Source of the DNA: Psychroflexus longus
Lineage (GTDB): Bacteria; Bacteroidota; Bacteroidia; Flavobacteriales; Flavobacteriaceae
Length of the DNA stretch: 64,000 bases
Assembly: GCF_020164595.1 (NCBI RefSeq)
Contig: NZ_JAIQZE010000004.1
Location: 1-64,000, forward strand
Reading direction: 5' to 3'
The notes beneath the pieces were generated by a model that saw only the letters and a program-made list of their open reading frames with translations, was not told where the DNA came from and did not search any database. Below, one piece after another: positions 52,908 through 61,920 of this stretch (within the stretch, counting starts at the first letter, position 1; each line of letters begins with the position of its first letter). A program made the translations under genes and the position numbers.

Positions 52908-53444
52908 ATGAAAAAGTTGATATGCTTATTATCCTGTATTTTTATTGTTGGCGCTTGTAACAACAAAAAGAGTTTGCAAGAGTATCTTGTGGAAAAGGAA
53001 AATTCAGCACAATTTATATCTGCGAGTCTTCCAGCAGGAACTTTATTTCAGAATTTGGATAGCTTATCTGCAGAACAAAATAATAGCTTGAAGAAAATTG
53101 AAAAAATAAATCTGCTCGCACTTTCCAAAAACAAAGATTCAGTTTTACTCCAAAAAGAAAGGCGTGATCTTAAATTGATTCTGAATCAACCAGATTATGA
53201 GCCTCTGATAAGCTTTAGCAGTGGTAATAGAGAAGCTAAGTTGCTTTATGTGGGAACGGAGAATGAAATTGATGAACTCATATTTTTTGGATTTGATTCT
53301 GAATTAGGATTATTGCTATTGAGAATGAGAGGTGATGATGTGAATGCTAGTGATATTTATCAAATCAGTCAATCTACTCAAAACTTAAATATGGGTGCCC
53401 TGCCTCAGGATTTTGGAAATATTTTTGAAAATTTAGAGAAATAA
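52908..53444 (+). CDS. DUF4252-like lipoprotein, second of the pair
   Basis: A 178-residue lipoprotein (MKKLICLLSCIFIVGACNN, lipobox with C17). It is shorter in recognisable motif content than its neighbour, but the organisation is the same, with a central acidic segment and LLLLRMRGDDVNASDIYQIS in the position of the LINGNIDLKNIS motif. The pair may form a complex, one soluble in the periplasm and one membrane-anchored. It is the last gene of the ECF operon; an 80-base AT-rich gap follows. Confidence 0.75.
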   Translation: MKKLICLLSCIFIVGACNNKKSLQEYLVEKENSAQFISASLPAGTLFQNLDSLSAEQNNSLKKIEKINLLALSKNKDSVLLQKERRDLKLILNQPDYEPLISFSSGNREAKLLYVGTENEIDELIFFGFDSELGLLLLRMRGDDVNASDIYQISQSTQNLNMGALPQDFGNIFENLEK

Positions 53445-53524
53445 GAAATTTCACATTAAAGTTATGTTAGATTACTTTATTTTCTAACTATATTTAAGAT
53501 ATTTAACCAAAACTAAATTTAATT

Positions 53525-53893
53525 ATGAGTACACTAATTATAATATTTAAAGTTATTATTGCTTTAGGAATATTAAACGTCTGGCTGTTAAGATTCAATA
53601 AAAAGACAGAATGGCGTGGAGGTGGTGCCGGGAGTATGAATGAAGAATTTGAAAAGTATGGTTTACCCGTTTGGTTTGTACCAGTTATTGGTTTTCTAAA
53701 ACTATTATTTGCAATCCTACTTGTTATCAGTATATTTAAAACAGGCTATAATTTAGCGCTTATCGGATCTATTGGTATGGGAGTTTTAATGATTGGGGCC
53801 ATCGGCATGCACATTAAAGTCAATGACGAATTAAAGCGCTCATTACCAGCCTTTTTAATGTTGGTAATGTCTGCAGTTATAGCCTTTTCTTAA
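53525..53893 (+). CDS. DoxX-like membrane protein
   Basis: A 122-residue protein with four membrane segments, of the DoxX/DoxD-like group. N-terminal ALGILNVWLLRFNKKTEWRGG with FEKYGLPVWFVPVIGFLKLLFAILLV is typical. The role of these proteins is poorly known; quinone- or redox-linked functions are suggested for some. Its stop codon overlaps the stop of the convergent gene by 4 bases. Confidence 0.8.
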   Translation: MSTLIIIFKVIIALGILNVWLLRFNKKTEWRGGGAGSMNEEFEKYGLPVWFVPVIGFLKLLFAILLVISIFKTGYNLALIGSIGMGVLMIGAIGMHIKVNDELKRSLPAFLMLVMSAVIAFS

Positions 53894-54582
53894 GGCTTAG
53901 TTTCTAAATTTGTAATATCGATAGGTATTCCGAAGACACTTTTTTGAGTAGATACAATCATTCCAGACTGGGTTTCTACCCAGTCTTTCCATTTTGCTTC
54001 AATCCCACCCACAGGGATAATTGAAACCCACATTTTAAAAGATTTAGGTCTGTTATTTTCATCTACTGTCCATAAATAAGAATCTCCAGGTGTTGATCCT
54101 CCAGAGGTGTATGTGATCAACAAGCCTTTATTCCCATTTTCCTCAACAATTCTTCTTTCTACATTGTCTTCCATCAATTTATAGGGGGCAATCAACCAGA
54201 ATGAATCGTTATTGAAGTTTTTGATGGAGGACTTAATGAGTTTATCATCATCTGATTTTTTTGATGAAATTACTTCACTATTTGAATAGTCCTTTAAATC
54301 AAGTTTTACTTGATAGTCATCTGATTTTACAATAACGAAGTTTTCAGCTTTATGCCATTCGTAAGAATGAATTCCTGCGAATGTCCAACTTATTACTTTC
54401 GTGTTTTTATAGGCTTCATAATTTAATTCTTCCAAAATTTTTTCTGCAAGCTTATCTGCCTCGTTACCTTGTTGGCCTTCTGGTAATTTTTCTGATAAGA
54501 AATAGCCTGTAATTGTTATTATTAAAATGAGACTAAGTAAGGCTATTCCAATAACCTTTAATATTTTAAGTAAGAGTTTCAT
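53890..54582 (-). CDS. Membrane-anchored protein of unknown function
   Basis: A 230-residue protein with one N-terminal membrane segment (LLLKILKVIGIALLSLILIITITGYFL) and a 195-residue outside domain. The conserved-looking pieces are SWTFAGIHSYEWHK, NDSFWLIAPYKLM, ITYTSGGSTPGDSYLWTVDENNRPKSFKMWVSIIPVGG. The domain pattern is beta-rich, and I recognise no family. It lies 5 bases downstream of acpH and is probably co-transcribed with it. Periplasmic location inferred. Confidence 0.65.
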   Translation of the reverse strand: MKLLLKILKVIGIALLSLILIITITGYFLSEKLPEGQQGNEADKLAEKILEELNYEAYKNTKVISWTFAGIHSYEWHKAENFVIVKSDDYQVKLDLKDYSNSEVISSKKSDDDKLIKSSIKNFNNDSFWLIAPYKLMEDNVERRIVEENGNKGLLITYTSGGSTPGDSYLWTVDENNRPKSFKMWVSIIPVGGIEAKWKDWVETQSGMIVSTQKSVFGIPIDITNLETKP

Positions 54583-54587
54583 AACTG

Positions 54588-55175
54588 TTATTTCTGTTCA
54601 TTAATCTTTTTCATGCAAAATGCTCTTATATCTTCAAAGAAACTTTTGAACTCTGCTTCAAATTCATTTTGATGCAATAAATAGATGTCAACGCCTTTGT
54701 GAAGCTGAGTTTCATGTTTGGTTTTGTTGTTCATCTGTTTTAAAATCCTAGTTAAGTTGTCAAGGTCAGCATAACTGAGAAGCCAGTTGTGTTCTATCAT
54801 GTAAGGAACAACTTTGCTAATTTTTTCTGGCAGCAAATGCTGATTACTATCCAGCAGAAGATAGAATTCTTCGGCGAAGCTAGATAATTTCACATCACAA
54901 TACTTATCCCAATTTTTAGCTAGAATATGATCATAAATCATATCGATAACAACGCCATTGTAATGTCTAAGTTCATGAAAAAAGCGGTGAGCTCCCTTGG
55001 AAACTAATGGGTGATGATCGGTAAAGTCGTCAATAGCTCTATGCAGCAAAATTCCTTTCTGAATTTCTTCAGGATATTTTAAGTAAGACTTCCCTTTGAT
55101 TTCATCTGCCATGAAGTTTCCAAGCTTCAGCAAATCGTTATTTCCGGAAAGATAGATGTGAGCCAAATAATTCAT
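54588..55175 (-). CDS. acpH: Acyl carrier protein phosphodiesterase
   Basis: A 195-residue HD-domain-like metal-dependent enzyme that removes the 4'-phosphopantetheine arm from acyl carrier protein. MNYLAHIYLSGNNDLLKLGNF, MADEIKG, and GILLHRAIDDFTDHHP with the conserved H and D residues, then FHELRHYNGVVIDMIYDHIL, are clear family hallmarks. It is divergent from glmM. Confidence 0.92.
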   Translation of the reverse strand: MNYLAHIYLSGNNDLLKLGNFMADEIKGKSYLKYPEEIQKGILLHRAIDDFTDHHPLVSKGAHRFFHELRHYNGVVIDMIYDHILAKNWDKYCDVKLSSFAEEFYLLLDSNQHLLPEKISKVVPYMIEHNWLLSYADLDNLTRILKQMNNKTKHETQLHKGVDIYLLHQNEFEAEFKSFFEDIRAFCMKKINEQK

Positions 55176-55276
55176 TGCTCTAAAGTATATTATTAAGCAG
55201 TTTTAGCAAATATTTTATGAGTTAAATCTTTTGACTTGTATCTTTACCCCACAAAAATTTCATCAAAACCAAAATT

Positions 55277-56662
55277 ATGACACTTATCAAATCTATATCT
55301 GGAATCCGAGGAACTATTGGCGGAAGAGTGGGAGACAATCTTACCCCTCTCGACGTCGTAAAATTCTCGGCAGCTTATGGCCAATGGATAAAGACTCAAA
55401 GGAATAAAGAAAACTACAAAGTTGTCGTTGGAAGGGATGCAAGAATTTCTGGTAAAATGGTTCAATCTCTTGTTATGCAAACTTTGTCTGGAATGGGCAT
55501 TCATGTTGTCGATTTAGAACTTTCTACTACCCCAACAGTGGAAGTAGCTGTAAAAATGGAACATGCAGACGGAGGTATTATTCTAACAGCCAGTCATAAT
55601 CCTAAACAATGGAACGCTTTAAAGCTCCTAAATAAGGATGGCGAGTTTTTGAATGCAGAGGAGGGCGAACAGATTTTAAAATTTGTAGATGAAGAAGATT
55701 TTGAATTTTCGGACGTAGACGATTTGGGTAAGATCACCTATCACAATGCTTACATCGATCTTCATATTGAAGAAATATTAGATTTGGAATTAGTAGAGGT
55801 AGATCGTATCAAAGAAGCTAACATAAAAGTTGTGGTAGATGCGGTCAATTCCACTGGTGGGATTTCCATTCCACCACTTTTAGAGATGCTTGGTGTTGAG
55901 GTAGTTAAGCTTTATTGTGAACCCAATGGAGAATTTCCTCATAACCCAGAGCCACTTGCCAAACATCTTTCTGAATTGTCTGAAAAGGTAAAAGATCAAC
56001 ATGCAGATTTTGGGATCGCCGTAGACCCCGATGTGGATAGACTAGCATTTGTTGACGAAAATGGTGAAATGTTTGGTGAAGAGTATACTTTGGTAAGCAT
56101 AGCAGACTATGTTCTGAGCAGAAAAAAAGGTGCTACGGTTAGTAATTTATCATCGTCCAGAGCGCTAAGAGATATTACTGAAAAACATGGATGCGAGTAC
56201 TTTGCTAGTGCTGTTGGTGAAGTGAATGTCGTTGCTAAAATGAAGGAAGTCAATGCCGTGATAGGAGGAGAAGGAAACGGAGGTGTCATATATCCTGAAC
56301 TGCACTACGGAAGGGATAGTTTGGTTGGTGTTGCTTTGTTTCTGAGTTTGTTAACTGAGAAACAAATGAAAGTGTCTGTACTAAGACAAACCTATACTTC
56401 TTATTACATGGCCAAAGAAAAGATAGAATTAACTCCGGATCTTAATGTTGATTTATTACTGGATAAAATTCAGGAAAAATATAAAAACGAGGATATAACA
56501 ACGATTGATGGTGTAAAAATTGACTTTCCAGATAACTGGGTTCACCTAAGAAAATCGAATACTGAGCCTATTGTTAGAATATATACTGAAGCTAAAAGTC
56601 AAAAAGAAGCCGATGAGCTAGCTCAGCGTTTTATATCTGAACTTGAAGAACTAAGCAAGTAA
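55277..56662 (+). CDS. glmM: Phosphoglucosamine mutase
   Basis: Converts glucosamine 6-phosphate to glucosamine 1-phosphate for peptidoglycan and lipopolysaccharide synthesis. The 461-residue protein has the active-site phosphoserine S106 in TASHNP, the Mg-binding DPDVDR loop, the sugar-specificity block GEGNGGVIYP, and the phosphate-binding RKSNTEPIVRIY loop near the C-terminus. A start motif ISGIRGTIGG is typical. A weak hairpin (ACCTGA/TCAGGT, 56666-56684) follows without a T-tract. The family includes phosphomannomutase, so a PGM/PMM role is a less likely alternative. Confidence 0.93.
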   Translation: MTLIKSISGIRGTIGGRVGDNLTPLDVVKFSAAYGQWIKTQRNKENYKVVVGRDARISGKMVQSLVMQTLSGMGIHVVDLELSTTPTVEVAVKMEHADGGIILTASHNPKQWNALKLLNKDGEFLNAEEGEQILKFVDEEDFEFSDVDDLGKITYHNAYIDLHIEEILDLELVEVDRIKEANIKVVVDAVNSTGGISIPPLLEMLGVEVVKLYCEPNGEFPHNPEPLAKHLSELSEKVKDQHADFGIAVDPDVDRLAFVDENGEMFGEEYTLVSIADYVLSRKKGATVSNLSSSRALRDITEKHGCEYFASAVGEVNVVAKMKEVNAVIGGEGNGGVIYPELHYGRDSLVGVALFLSLLTEKQMKVSVLRQTYTSYYMAKEKIELTPDLNVDLLLDKIQEKYKNEDITTIDGVKIDFPDNWVHLRKSNTEPIVRIYTEAKSQKEADELAQRFISELEELSK

Positions 56663-56866
56663 AAAACCTGATAAGACTTCAGGTGAACGCAGAGTTTTAA
56701 GGTCTTCTGAATAGATGATTTTCTTTTAAATCAGACGCTAGCTTTCAATTCATTTTCTGCTTTAATACTTTACTTCTATATAGTTTGGTGTTAACTATGG
56801 CAAAATCAGAAAAAATTAGAGGATGGTTAGCTGGGAATGCAGTTTAGGTAAAAGATATGATTGAAT

Positions 56867-57742
56867 TTATACCTTCCTGTGTTTCCAGCGCTTGTGGGTC
56901 CAGAGGTAATATGCGGGTTCCTCATGTATTTGTTGTTCCAGCAAATTTAGAAACTGATCAGTGATTTTGTAGTCAGGAACATTCTTAGGTTGATTGGTGA
57001 TCAGCTCAAAACTACATTTGTAGTGCCCACGTTTCACTTTAGAGATTTTTGTAAATACAACGGCATGGTCTAGTTTTTTGGCCATCATCTCGGCACCTGT
57101 GTAAACTGGGACCTCTACTCCCATAAATTTCTGCCAATGATGGGCTTTATCTCTTTTTGGAGATTGGTCCGAAATAAAACCGCTAACTGTGAGTTCCCCT
57201 TTTGCATTGACTTCGTTTAATACTTTCACTGTTTCCTTTGTAGTGATGAGGTAAGTATCATATTTTGCTCTTATACGTTTTACTAATCTATCAAAATACT
57301 TGTTTTTCAATCGCTTATAAATACCGTAACCTTTATGATTTATGAAGGTTTGTAAAATGAAAATCCATTCCCAATTTCCATAATGTCCTAAAATTAAAAT
57401 TGCACTTTTATTTTTCTTTTCCAAATCTGAAAAAATGGAGAGGTTTTCCAACTGAAAACGCTTTTGGGCTTCTTCTTTTGAAATTGAAATCGATTTTATT
57501 GCCTCGAAAATCATGTCGCACAAATGCTTATAAAATTTCTTAGCGATAGCTTCTTGTTGTGATTTTGAATAGTTAGGGAATGCGAGTTCTAAATTACTGA
57601 GAACTACTTTTTTGCGATAAGCGAATATGTTGTAAACCAATATGTAAACTGCATCGGAGAGAAGGTAAATAAGTTTGAAAGGAAGTTTTGAAATGACCCA
57701 CAAAAAAGGGTACACTATTACATAAATCAATAATTGCATCAA
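56867..57742 (-). CDS. Lysophospholipid/lipid A acyltransferase (LpxL/HtrB family)
   Basis: A 291-residue membrane-associated acyltransferase. One N-terminal membrane segment precedes the conserved core with H120 and E125 in ILGHYGNWEW (the HX4E motif), and the later LSGFISDQSPK-like and GVEVPVYTGAEMMAKK blocks. It probably adds a secondary acyl chain to lipid A. The usual stop-side motif YYLWTHKRWKHR is present. It is divergent from a rhomboid gene, and the two share a short 52-base promoter region. Confidence 0.9.
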   Translation of the reverse strand: MMQLLIYVIVYPFLWVISKLPFKLIYLLSDAVYILVYNIFAYRKKVVLSNLELAFPNYSKSQQEAIAKKFYKHLCDMIFEAIKSISISKEEAQKRFQLENLSIFSDLEKKNKSAILILGHYGNWEWIFILQTFINHKGYGIYKRLKNKYFDRLVKRIRAKYDTYLITTKETVKVLNEVNAKGELTVSGFISDQSPKRDKAHHWQKFMGVEVPVYTGAEMMAKKLDHAVVFTKISKVKRGHYKCSFELITNQPKNVPDYKITDQFLNLLEQQIHEEPAYYLWTHKRWKHRKV

Positions 57743-57794
57743 GGCTAATTTTGGGCAAAGATAGGTATATTTGGCTTTTTGAGTTTTGAAAATT

Positions 57795-58442
57795 ATGGGA
57801 GGATTAGATTTTATTGTTATTGCGATTATTGCAGCAAATGTGTTGATTTCCTTTAAAGGATTTAATGATTACGAATTCTTTAATCGTTATAAATTCGAAA
57901 TCTCCTCGATTAAGGGAGGAGATAAAATCAGGATTCTGAGTTCAGCATTTCTTCATGTAGATACTACTCACCTTTTTGTAAACATGTTGACTTTATATTT
58001 TTTTGCCTCCAGTGTGGTGAGTTTTATTGGGACAGGTGGTTTCCTTCTGGTTTACTTTGGAAGCCTTGCTCTGGGGAATTTGCTTTCATTGCAATTCCAT
58101 AAAAATGAACCTCACTATACAGCAGTGGGAGCGAGTGGTGCTGTTGTGGGTGTTTTGTATGCTGCTATACTTCTTCAGCCCGACATGATGCTTGGTCTAT
58201 TTTTCATCATTCCAATTCCAGCTTATGTTTTCGGGATTGGGTATTTATTTTATTCCATATGGGCTATGAAAGCACGAAGAGACAATGTTGGACATGACGC
58301 GCATTTTGGAGGAGCTATGGGAGGATATTTCATTACCTTATTGCTATCTCCATGGGTTTTACAGGAACATTTATTGATGGTAGTTTTACTGGCCTTGCCT
58401 ATTGCTGTTCTTTTTGTTTTGCAAAAGATGGGAAAACTATAA
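57795..58442 (+). CDS. Rhomboid family intramembrane serine protease
   Basis: A six- or seven-segment membrane protease of 215 residues. Catalytic S114 lies in AVGASGAVVG and the partner H170 in HDAHFGGAMGG. The HLFVNMLTLYFF segment contains the conserved H60 and N63 of the oxyanion site. The substrate is unknown. The start is set at the ATG at 57795. A TTG at 57786 adds three residues. It precedes the PASTA protein gene by about 70 bases. Confidence 0.92.
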   Translation: MGGLDFIVIAIIAANVLISFKGFNDYEFFNRYKFEISSIKGGDKIRILSSAFLHVDTTHLFVNMLTLYFFASSVVSFIGTGGFLLVYFGSLALGNLLSLQFHKNEPHYTAVGASGAVVGVLYAAILLQPDMMLGLFFIIPIPAYVFGIGYLFYSIWAMKARRDNVGHDAHFGGAMGGYFITLLLSPWVLQEHLLMVVLLALPIAVLFVLQKMGKL

Positions 58443-58513
58443 TTTTATATATTCACTTGCGTTATTTTTTATTCTAGGTTGGTCATCACCTATATTTGCA
58501 AATATTTTTATCT

Positions 58514-59068
58514 ATGAAATTTTTCAAGTTTATTTTTAGTAAAGCTTTTTTGCTTCAGTTGATAATCGCTGCAGTTGTTACTGTTGTTATGGTTTTTGGG
58601 ACTCTAAAATATTTAGATATTAAGACTGATCATAACGAAACAGTCGAAGTTCCAGACTTATCAAAATTTGAGCTGGACATCGTTGATAAAAAATTGGAAG
58701 AAATGAATTTAAGACGTGAAGTTTTAGATTCTGCTAATTATAATCCAAACTACCCACCATACTCCGTTTTGGATCAAGTTCCAAAACCTGGAAAACAGGT
58801 AAAGGAAAATCGTAAAATTTACCTAACACTCAATCCATCTGGATTTATCGATGTCGAAATACCTCAAGGTTTGATAAGGCAGACCAGGAGACAAGTTGAG
58901 CCAACTCTCATAGCCTTAGGATTTCAGATTGGCGATGTTATCATGAAACCTGACATTGCTAAAGGTGCAATTTTAGAATTGAGACATAAAGGAGAAACCA
59001 TAAAGGCTGGTGATAAGTTGCCTAAAACGAGTACAATAGACTTAGTAGTGGGAGACGGCAGTTTATAA
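58514..59068 (+). CDS. Membrane-anchored PASTA-domain protein
   Basis: A 184-residue protein with one N-terminal membrane segment (about 9-29) and two PASTA domains (about 37-105 and 106-184), recognised from VEVPDLSKFELDIVDKKLEEMNL, VLDQVPKPGKQVKENRKIYLTLN and IDVEIPQGLIRQTRRQVEPTLIALGF. PASTA domains bind peptidoglycan or beta-lactams. Here there is no kinase or transpeptidase domain, so it is a stand-alone sensor or scaffold. I start at the ATG at 58514. It is followed by the pseudouridine synthase gene in the same orientation. Confidence 0.85.
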   Translation: MKFFKFIFSKAFLLQLIIAAVVTVVMVFGTLKYLDIKTDHNETVEVPDLSKFELDIVDKKLEEMNLRREVLDSANYNPNYPPYSVLDQVPKPGKQVKENRKIYLTLNPSGFIDVEIPQGLIRQTRRQVEPTLIALGFQIGDVIMKPDIAKGAILELRHKGETIKAGDKLPKTSTIDLVVGDGSL

Positions 59069-59106
59069 ACTGTTTTTTTCTTAAAATGTTCCAAACCACA
59101 ATCACA

Positions 59107-60144
59107 ATGCAAGCACACGATAATCTAGATGAGAATGATGACCTTTATGAACATCATAGATTTACAGCAACCAAAGGCCAAGAGCCACTGCGTGTAGACA
59201 AGTTTTTGATGAACTTCATTGAAAATGCCACACGTAATAAAGTACAACAGGCGGCTAAAGACGGCAACATCTATGTTAACGGCATTGCTGTTAAACAAAA
59301 CTATAAAGTGAAAGCGGGTGACGAAGTAAAAGTTCTTTTGGCGTATCCGCCTTATGAAAACTTGCTTACTCCAGAAAATATACCTTTGGATATTGTTTAT
59401 GAGGATGAAGCACTTCTTGTAGTTAATAAACCAACTGGTATGGTAGTCCATCCAGGCCATGGAAATTATTCAGGAACGCTTATAAATGCGCTGATTTATC
59501 ATTTTGATAATTTGCCAAACAACAGTAGTGATCGCCCAGGGCTAGTCCATCGTATTGATAAAGACACAAGTGGTTTACTAGTGGTTGCCAAAACAGAATC
59601 TGCGATGGCTCATCTCACAAATCAATTTTTCCATAAAACAAGTAAGCGAGAGTATGTTGCTCTAGTTTGGGGAAATATGAATGAAGATGAAGGAACTATT
59701 GAAGGAAATATTGGTAGAAATCCTAAGAATAGACTTCAAAATATTGTCTATTCTGGAGACGAAGTCGATCAGGGAAAGCCTGCAGTTACTCATTACAAAG
59801 TCATAGAACGTTTAGGCTATGTCACTTTAATATCCTGCCAACTCGAAACAGGCAGAACTCACCAAATTCGTGTACATCTCAAACACATTGGTCATACACT
59901 TTTCAATGATGAGCGCTATGGAGGAGATAGGATATTGAAAGGAACAACCTTTACAAAATATAAACAATTTGTAGATAATTGTTTTAAAATTCTTCCTCGT
60001 CAAGCTCTGCACGCAAAAACTTTAGCCTTTGAGCATCCAGTTTCCAAAGAGTGGATGGAATTTGATTCTGAAGTGCCTTCAGATATTTCAGATTGTATAG
60101 AACGGTGGAGAAATTATGCTAAAAATAGTAAAGAAAATATTTGA
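59107..60144 (+). CDS. rluD: RluA/RluD-family pseudouridine synthase
   Basis: A 345-residue enzyme that makes pseudouridines in 23S rRNA. An N-terminal S4 RNA-binding domain (LRVDKFLMNFIENATRNKVQQAAKDG) is followed by the catalytic domain with the Asp in HRIDKDTSGL and the later LETGRTHQIRVHLKHIGH. The assignment to the RluD branch rests on size and context with PASTA/rhomboid genes, a common flavobacterial order. Starts are possible at 59086 and 59107; the latter gives an N-terminus like its relatives. Confidence 0.88.
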   Translation: MQAHDNLDENDDLYEHHRFTATKGQEPLRVDKFLMNFIENATRNKVQQAAKDGNIYVNGIAVKQNYKVKAGDEVKVLLAYPPYENLLTPENIPLDIVYEDEALLVVNKPTGMVVHPGHGNYSGTLINALIYHFDNLPNNSSDRPGLVHRIDKDTSGLLVVAKTESAMAHLTNQFFHKTSKREYVALVWGNMNEDEGTIEGNIGRNPKNRLQNIVYSGDEVDQGKPAVTHYKVIERLGYVTLISCQLETGRTHQIRVHLKHIGHTLFNDERYGGDRILKGTTFTKYKQFVDNCFKILPRQALHAKTLAFEHPVSKEWMEFDSEVPSDISDCIERWRNYAKNSKENI

Positions 60145-60229
60145 AATAAGATAAAGCTATAGTGTTATCTGAAATTATTAGTTAACTATATATATTACCT
60201 TTTGAAATTATTTTAAATTTAAATAAAAA

Positions 60230-60991
60230 ATGAAATTAGTTGTATCCCCCGCAAAATCATTAAATCAAGAATCCAAACTTCCTACCAGCAAATATACAAG
60301 ACCCGTTTTTGAAGAATTGGCAGGACAAGTCAATCGTAAATTATCGAGAATGACAAAGGATGAGATTGGAGAGCTTATGAATATAAGCGATAAACTTGCA
60401 GATCTCAATTACGGCAGGTATCAAGAATTTGAACAAGAACATTCTCCGCAAAATTCTAGACCTGCTATTTATATGTTTGATGGTGATGTATATTCTGGGA
60501 TTGATGCCTATTCTATTCCCGAAGATAAAATCAATCGTTTACAAAATTCATTGAGAATTTTATCCGGCATGTACGGAATCTTAAAACCACTTGACTTGAT
60601 ACAGCCTTATAGATTGGAAATGGGAACAAAACTCTCTATTGAATCTAATAATGATTTGTATGAGTTGTGGAAAGATAAAGTTACAGCACAACTTAACTCT
60701 GAATTGGATAAAGATGAGCTTTTTGTCAACCTGGCAAGTCAAGAATATTTTAAAGCTATAGATTCCAAAACGCTCAACGCTAAAATTATCAGTCCTGTTT
60801 TTAAAGATTTTAAAAACGGAAAACTTAAAATTATAAGTTTTTATGCCAAGAAAGCTAGAGGACTTATGGTAAGATATATTTTGGACCAAAACATAGACTC
60901 CCTAGAAGATATCAAAGGTTTTGATTATGACGATTATCGCTTTTCTGAGGAACATACGACAAACGCAAATGAGCCTGTATTCATAAGATAA
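60230..60991 (+). CDS. yaaA: Peroxide stress protein YaaA
   Basis: A 253-residue DNA-binding/iron-limiting protein of the YaaA (DUF328) family. [52 protein letters not shown] and [13 protein letters not shown] are near-invariant family motifs. In E. coli the protein lowers free iron and protects against hydrogen peroxide. It ends 10 bases before the PH-domain gene, so the two may be co-transcribed. Confidence 0.93.
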   Translation: MKLVVSPAKSLNQESKLPTSKYTRPVFEELAGQVNRKLSRMTKDEIGELMNISDKLADLNYGRYQEFEQEHSPQNSRPAIYMFDGDVYSGIDAYSIPEDKINRLQNSLRILSGMYGILKPLDLIQPYRLEMGTKLSIESNNDLYELWKDKVTAQLNSELDKDELFVNLASQEYFKAIDSKTLNAKIISPVFKDFKNGKLKIISFYAKKARGLMVRYILDQNIDSLEDIKGFDYDDYRFSEEHTTNANEPVFIR

Positions 60992-61001
60992 TTATTAGCC
61001 A

Positions 61002-61454
61002 GTGAAATTTAAGAGCAAAAAAGATACCAGTTCTCGATATATTCTAGCAGGATTCTCTTTGCTTTTTACAATTCTAATCAGTGAAAGTTTTTTATTCGTT
61101 GATTTTTCTGTACCATATTTAATTGTATTTGATTCAATTATAGTATTGATATGGTTGACTATCCTGTGGATTTATTTTGGAACCAATTACAAAATAAAAA
61201 ACAAAAAACTATATATTAGAAGTGGTCCTTTTCGGAATAAAATAAAAATTGAATGCATCAAAAAAATTCTTGTCGGTAAAACTTCACCGTCTGGCTCACA
61301 GCTCGGAACTTCAAGACAGGGACTTATTCTTTTTGATAACAAGGGAAAGGAAACTTATATATCTCCAAAAAGTAATGATAAATTTGTTGATTATATCAAA
61401 GAAATTAAACCTTCCATTGAAGTTGAAATTTACGAACGTCACATATTGAAATAA
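61002..61454 (+). CDS. PH-domain membrane protein
   Basis: A 150-residue protein with two membrane segments (about 12-28 and 38-60) and a bacterial PH-like domain (about 63-140, with YKIKNKKLYIRSGPFRNKI, SRQGLILFDNKG and YISPKSNDKFVDYIKEIKP). It starts with GTG and follows yaaA by 10 bases. Its 3' end overlaps that of the convergent DUF779 gene by 16 bases. Function unknown. Confidence 0.75.
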   Translation: MKFKSKKDTSSRYILAGFSLLFTILISESFLFVDFSVPYLIVFDSIIVLIWLTILWIYFGTNYKIKNKKLYIRSGPFRNKIKIECIKKILVGKTSPSGSQLGTSRQGLILFDNKGKETYISPKSNDKFVDYIKEIKPSIEVEIYERHILK

Positions 61455-61798
61455 TGTTCTTCTTCTTTGGAAAGAAGTCTGGATTTTACAATAAATCTAA
61501 AGCCTTCTGGAATTTCTAAAGAAAAACTAGAGCCTCTTCCTTCTGTAATGTCTACGGTAAGGTGAGTGTGTTTCCAATACTCAAATTGAGCTTCGTTCAT
61601 ATAGAATTTAACGCCTCCGATTTCTCCCATAAAAATATCGGATTCATCCAGATAAAAATCTTCTTTGGGAAGAAGCATAGGTGAGGAGCCATCACAACAA
61701 CCACCGCTTTGGTGGAAAATAACGTTTCCGTGTTTTTCCTTCAATTCTTCTAAAACTTTTTCGGCTTTTTCAGTTATATCTACTCGTGTGTATGCCAT
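61439..61798 (-). CDS. DUF779 protein
   Basis: A 119-residue protein recognised by the conserved FHQSGGCCDGSSPM motif and the later LTVDITEGRGSSFSLE. The paired cysteines and acidic residues suggest metal binding. The family is regularly encoded beside aldehyde dehydrogenases such as ExaC, as here, where the gene follows the dehydrogenase gene on the same strand by 122 bases. No biochemical role is established. Confidence 0.88.
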   Translation of the reverse strand: MAYTRVDITEKAEKVLEELKEKHGNVIFHQSGGCCDGSSPMLLPKEDFYLDESDIFMGEIGGVKFYMNEAQFEYWKHTHLTVDITEGRGSSFSLEIPEGFRFIVKSRLLSKEEEHYFNM

Positions 61799-61920
61799 GG
61801 TAATCTTATTTTAAATTTAAAAACCAAACATCTCAATCTTTTAAATTAGCAGTATTGAATTCAGCATAAAGTAAAAAATAAAGATGTTGGGTAGGAATTA
61901 TTTAAACTGATCTTCTTATT

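Noticed and set aside
56797-56847. 16-codon frame MAKSEKIRGWLAGNAV between glmM and the acyltransferase gene
   Set aside because: Too short to support as a gene without homologues or expression data.
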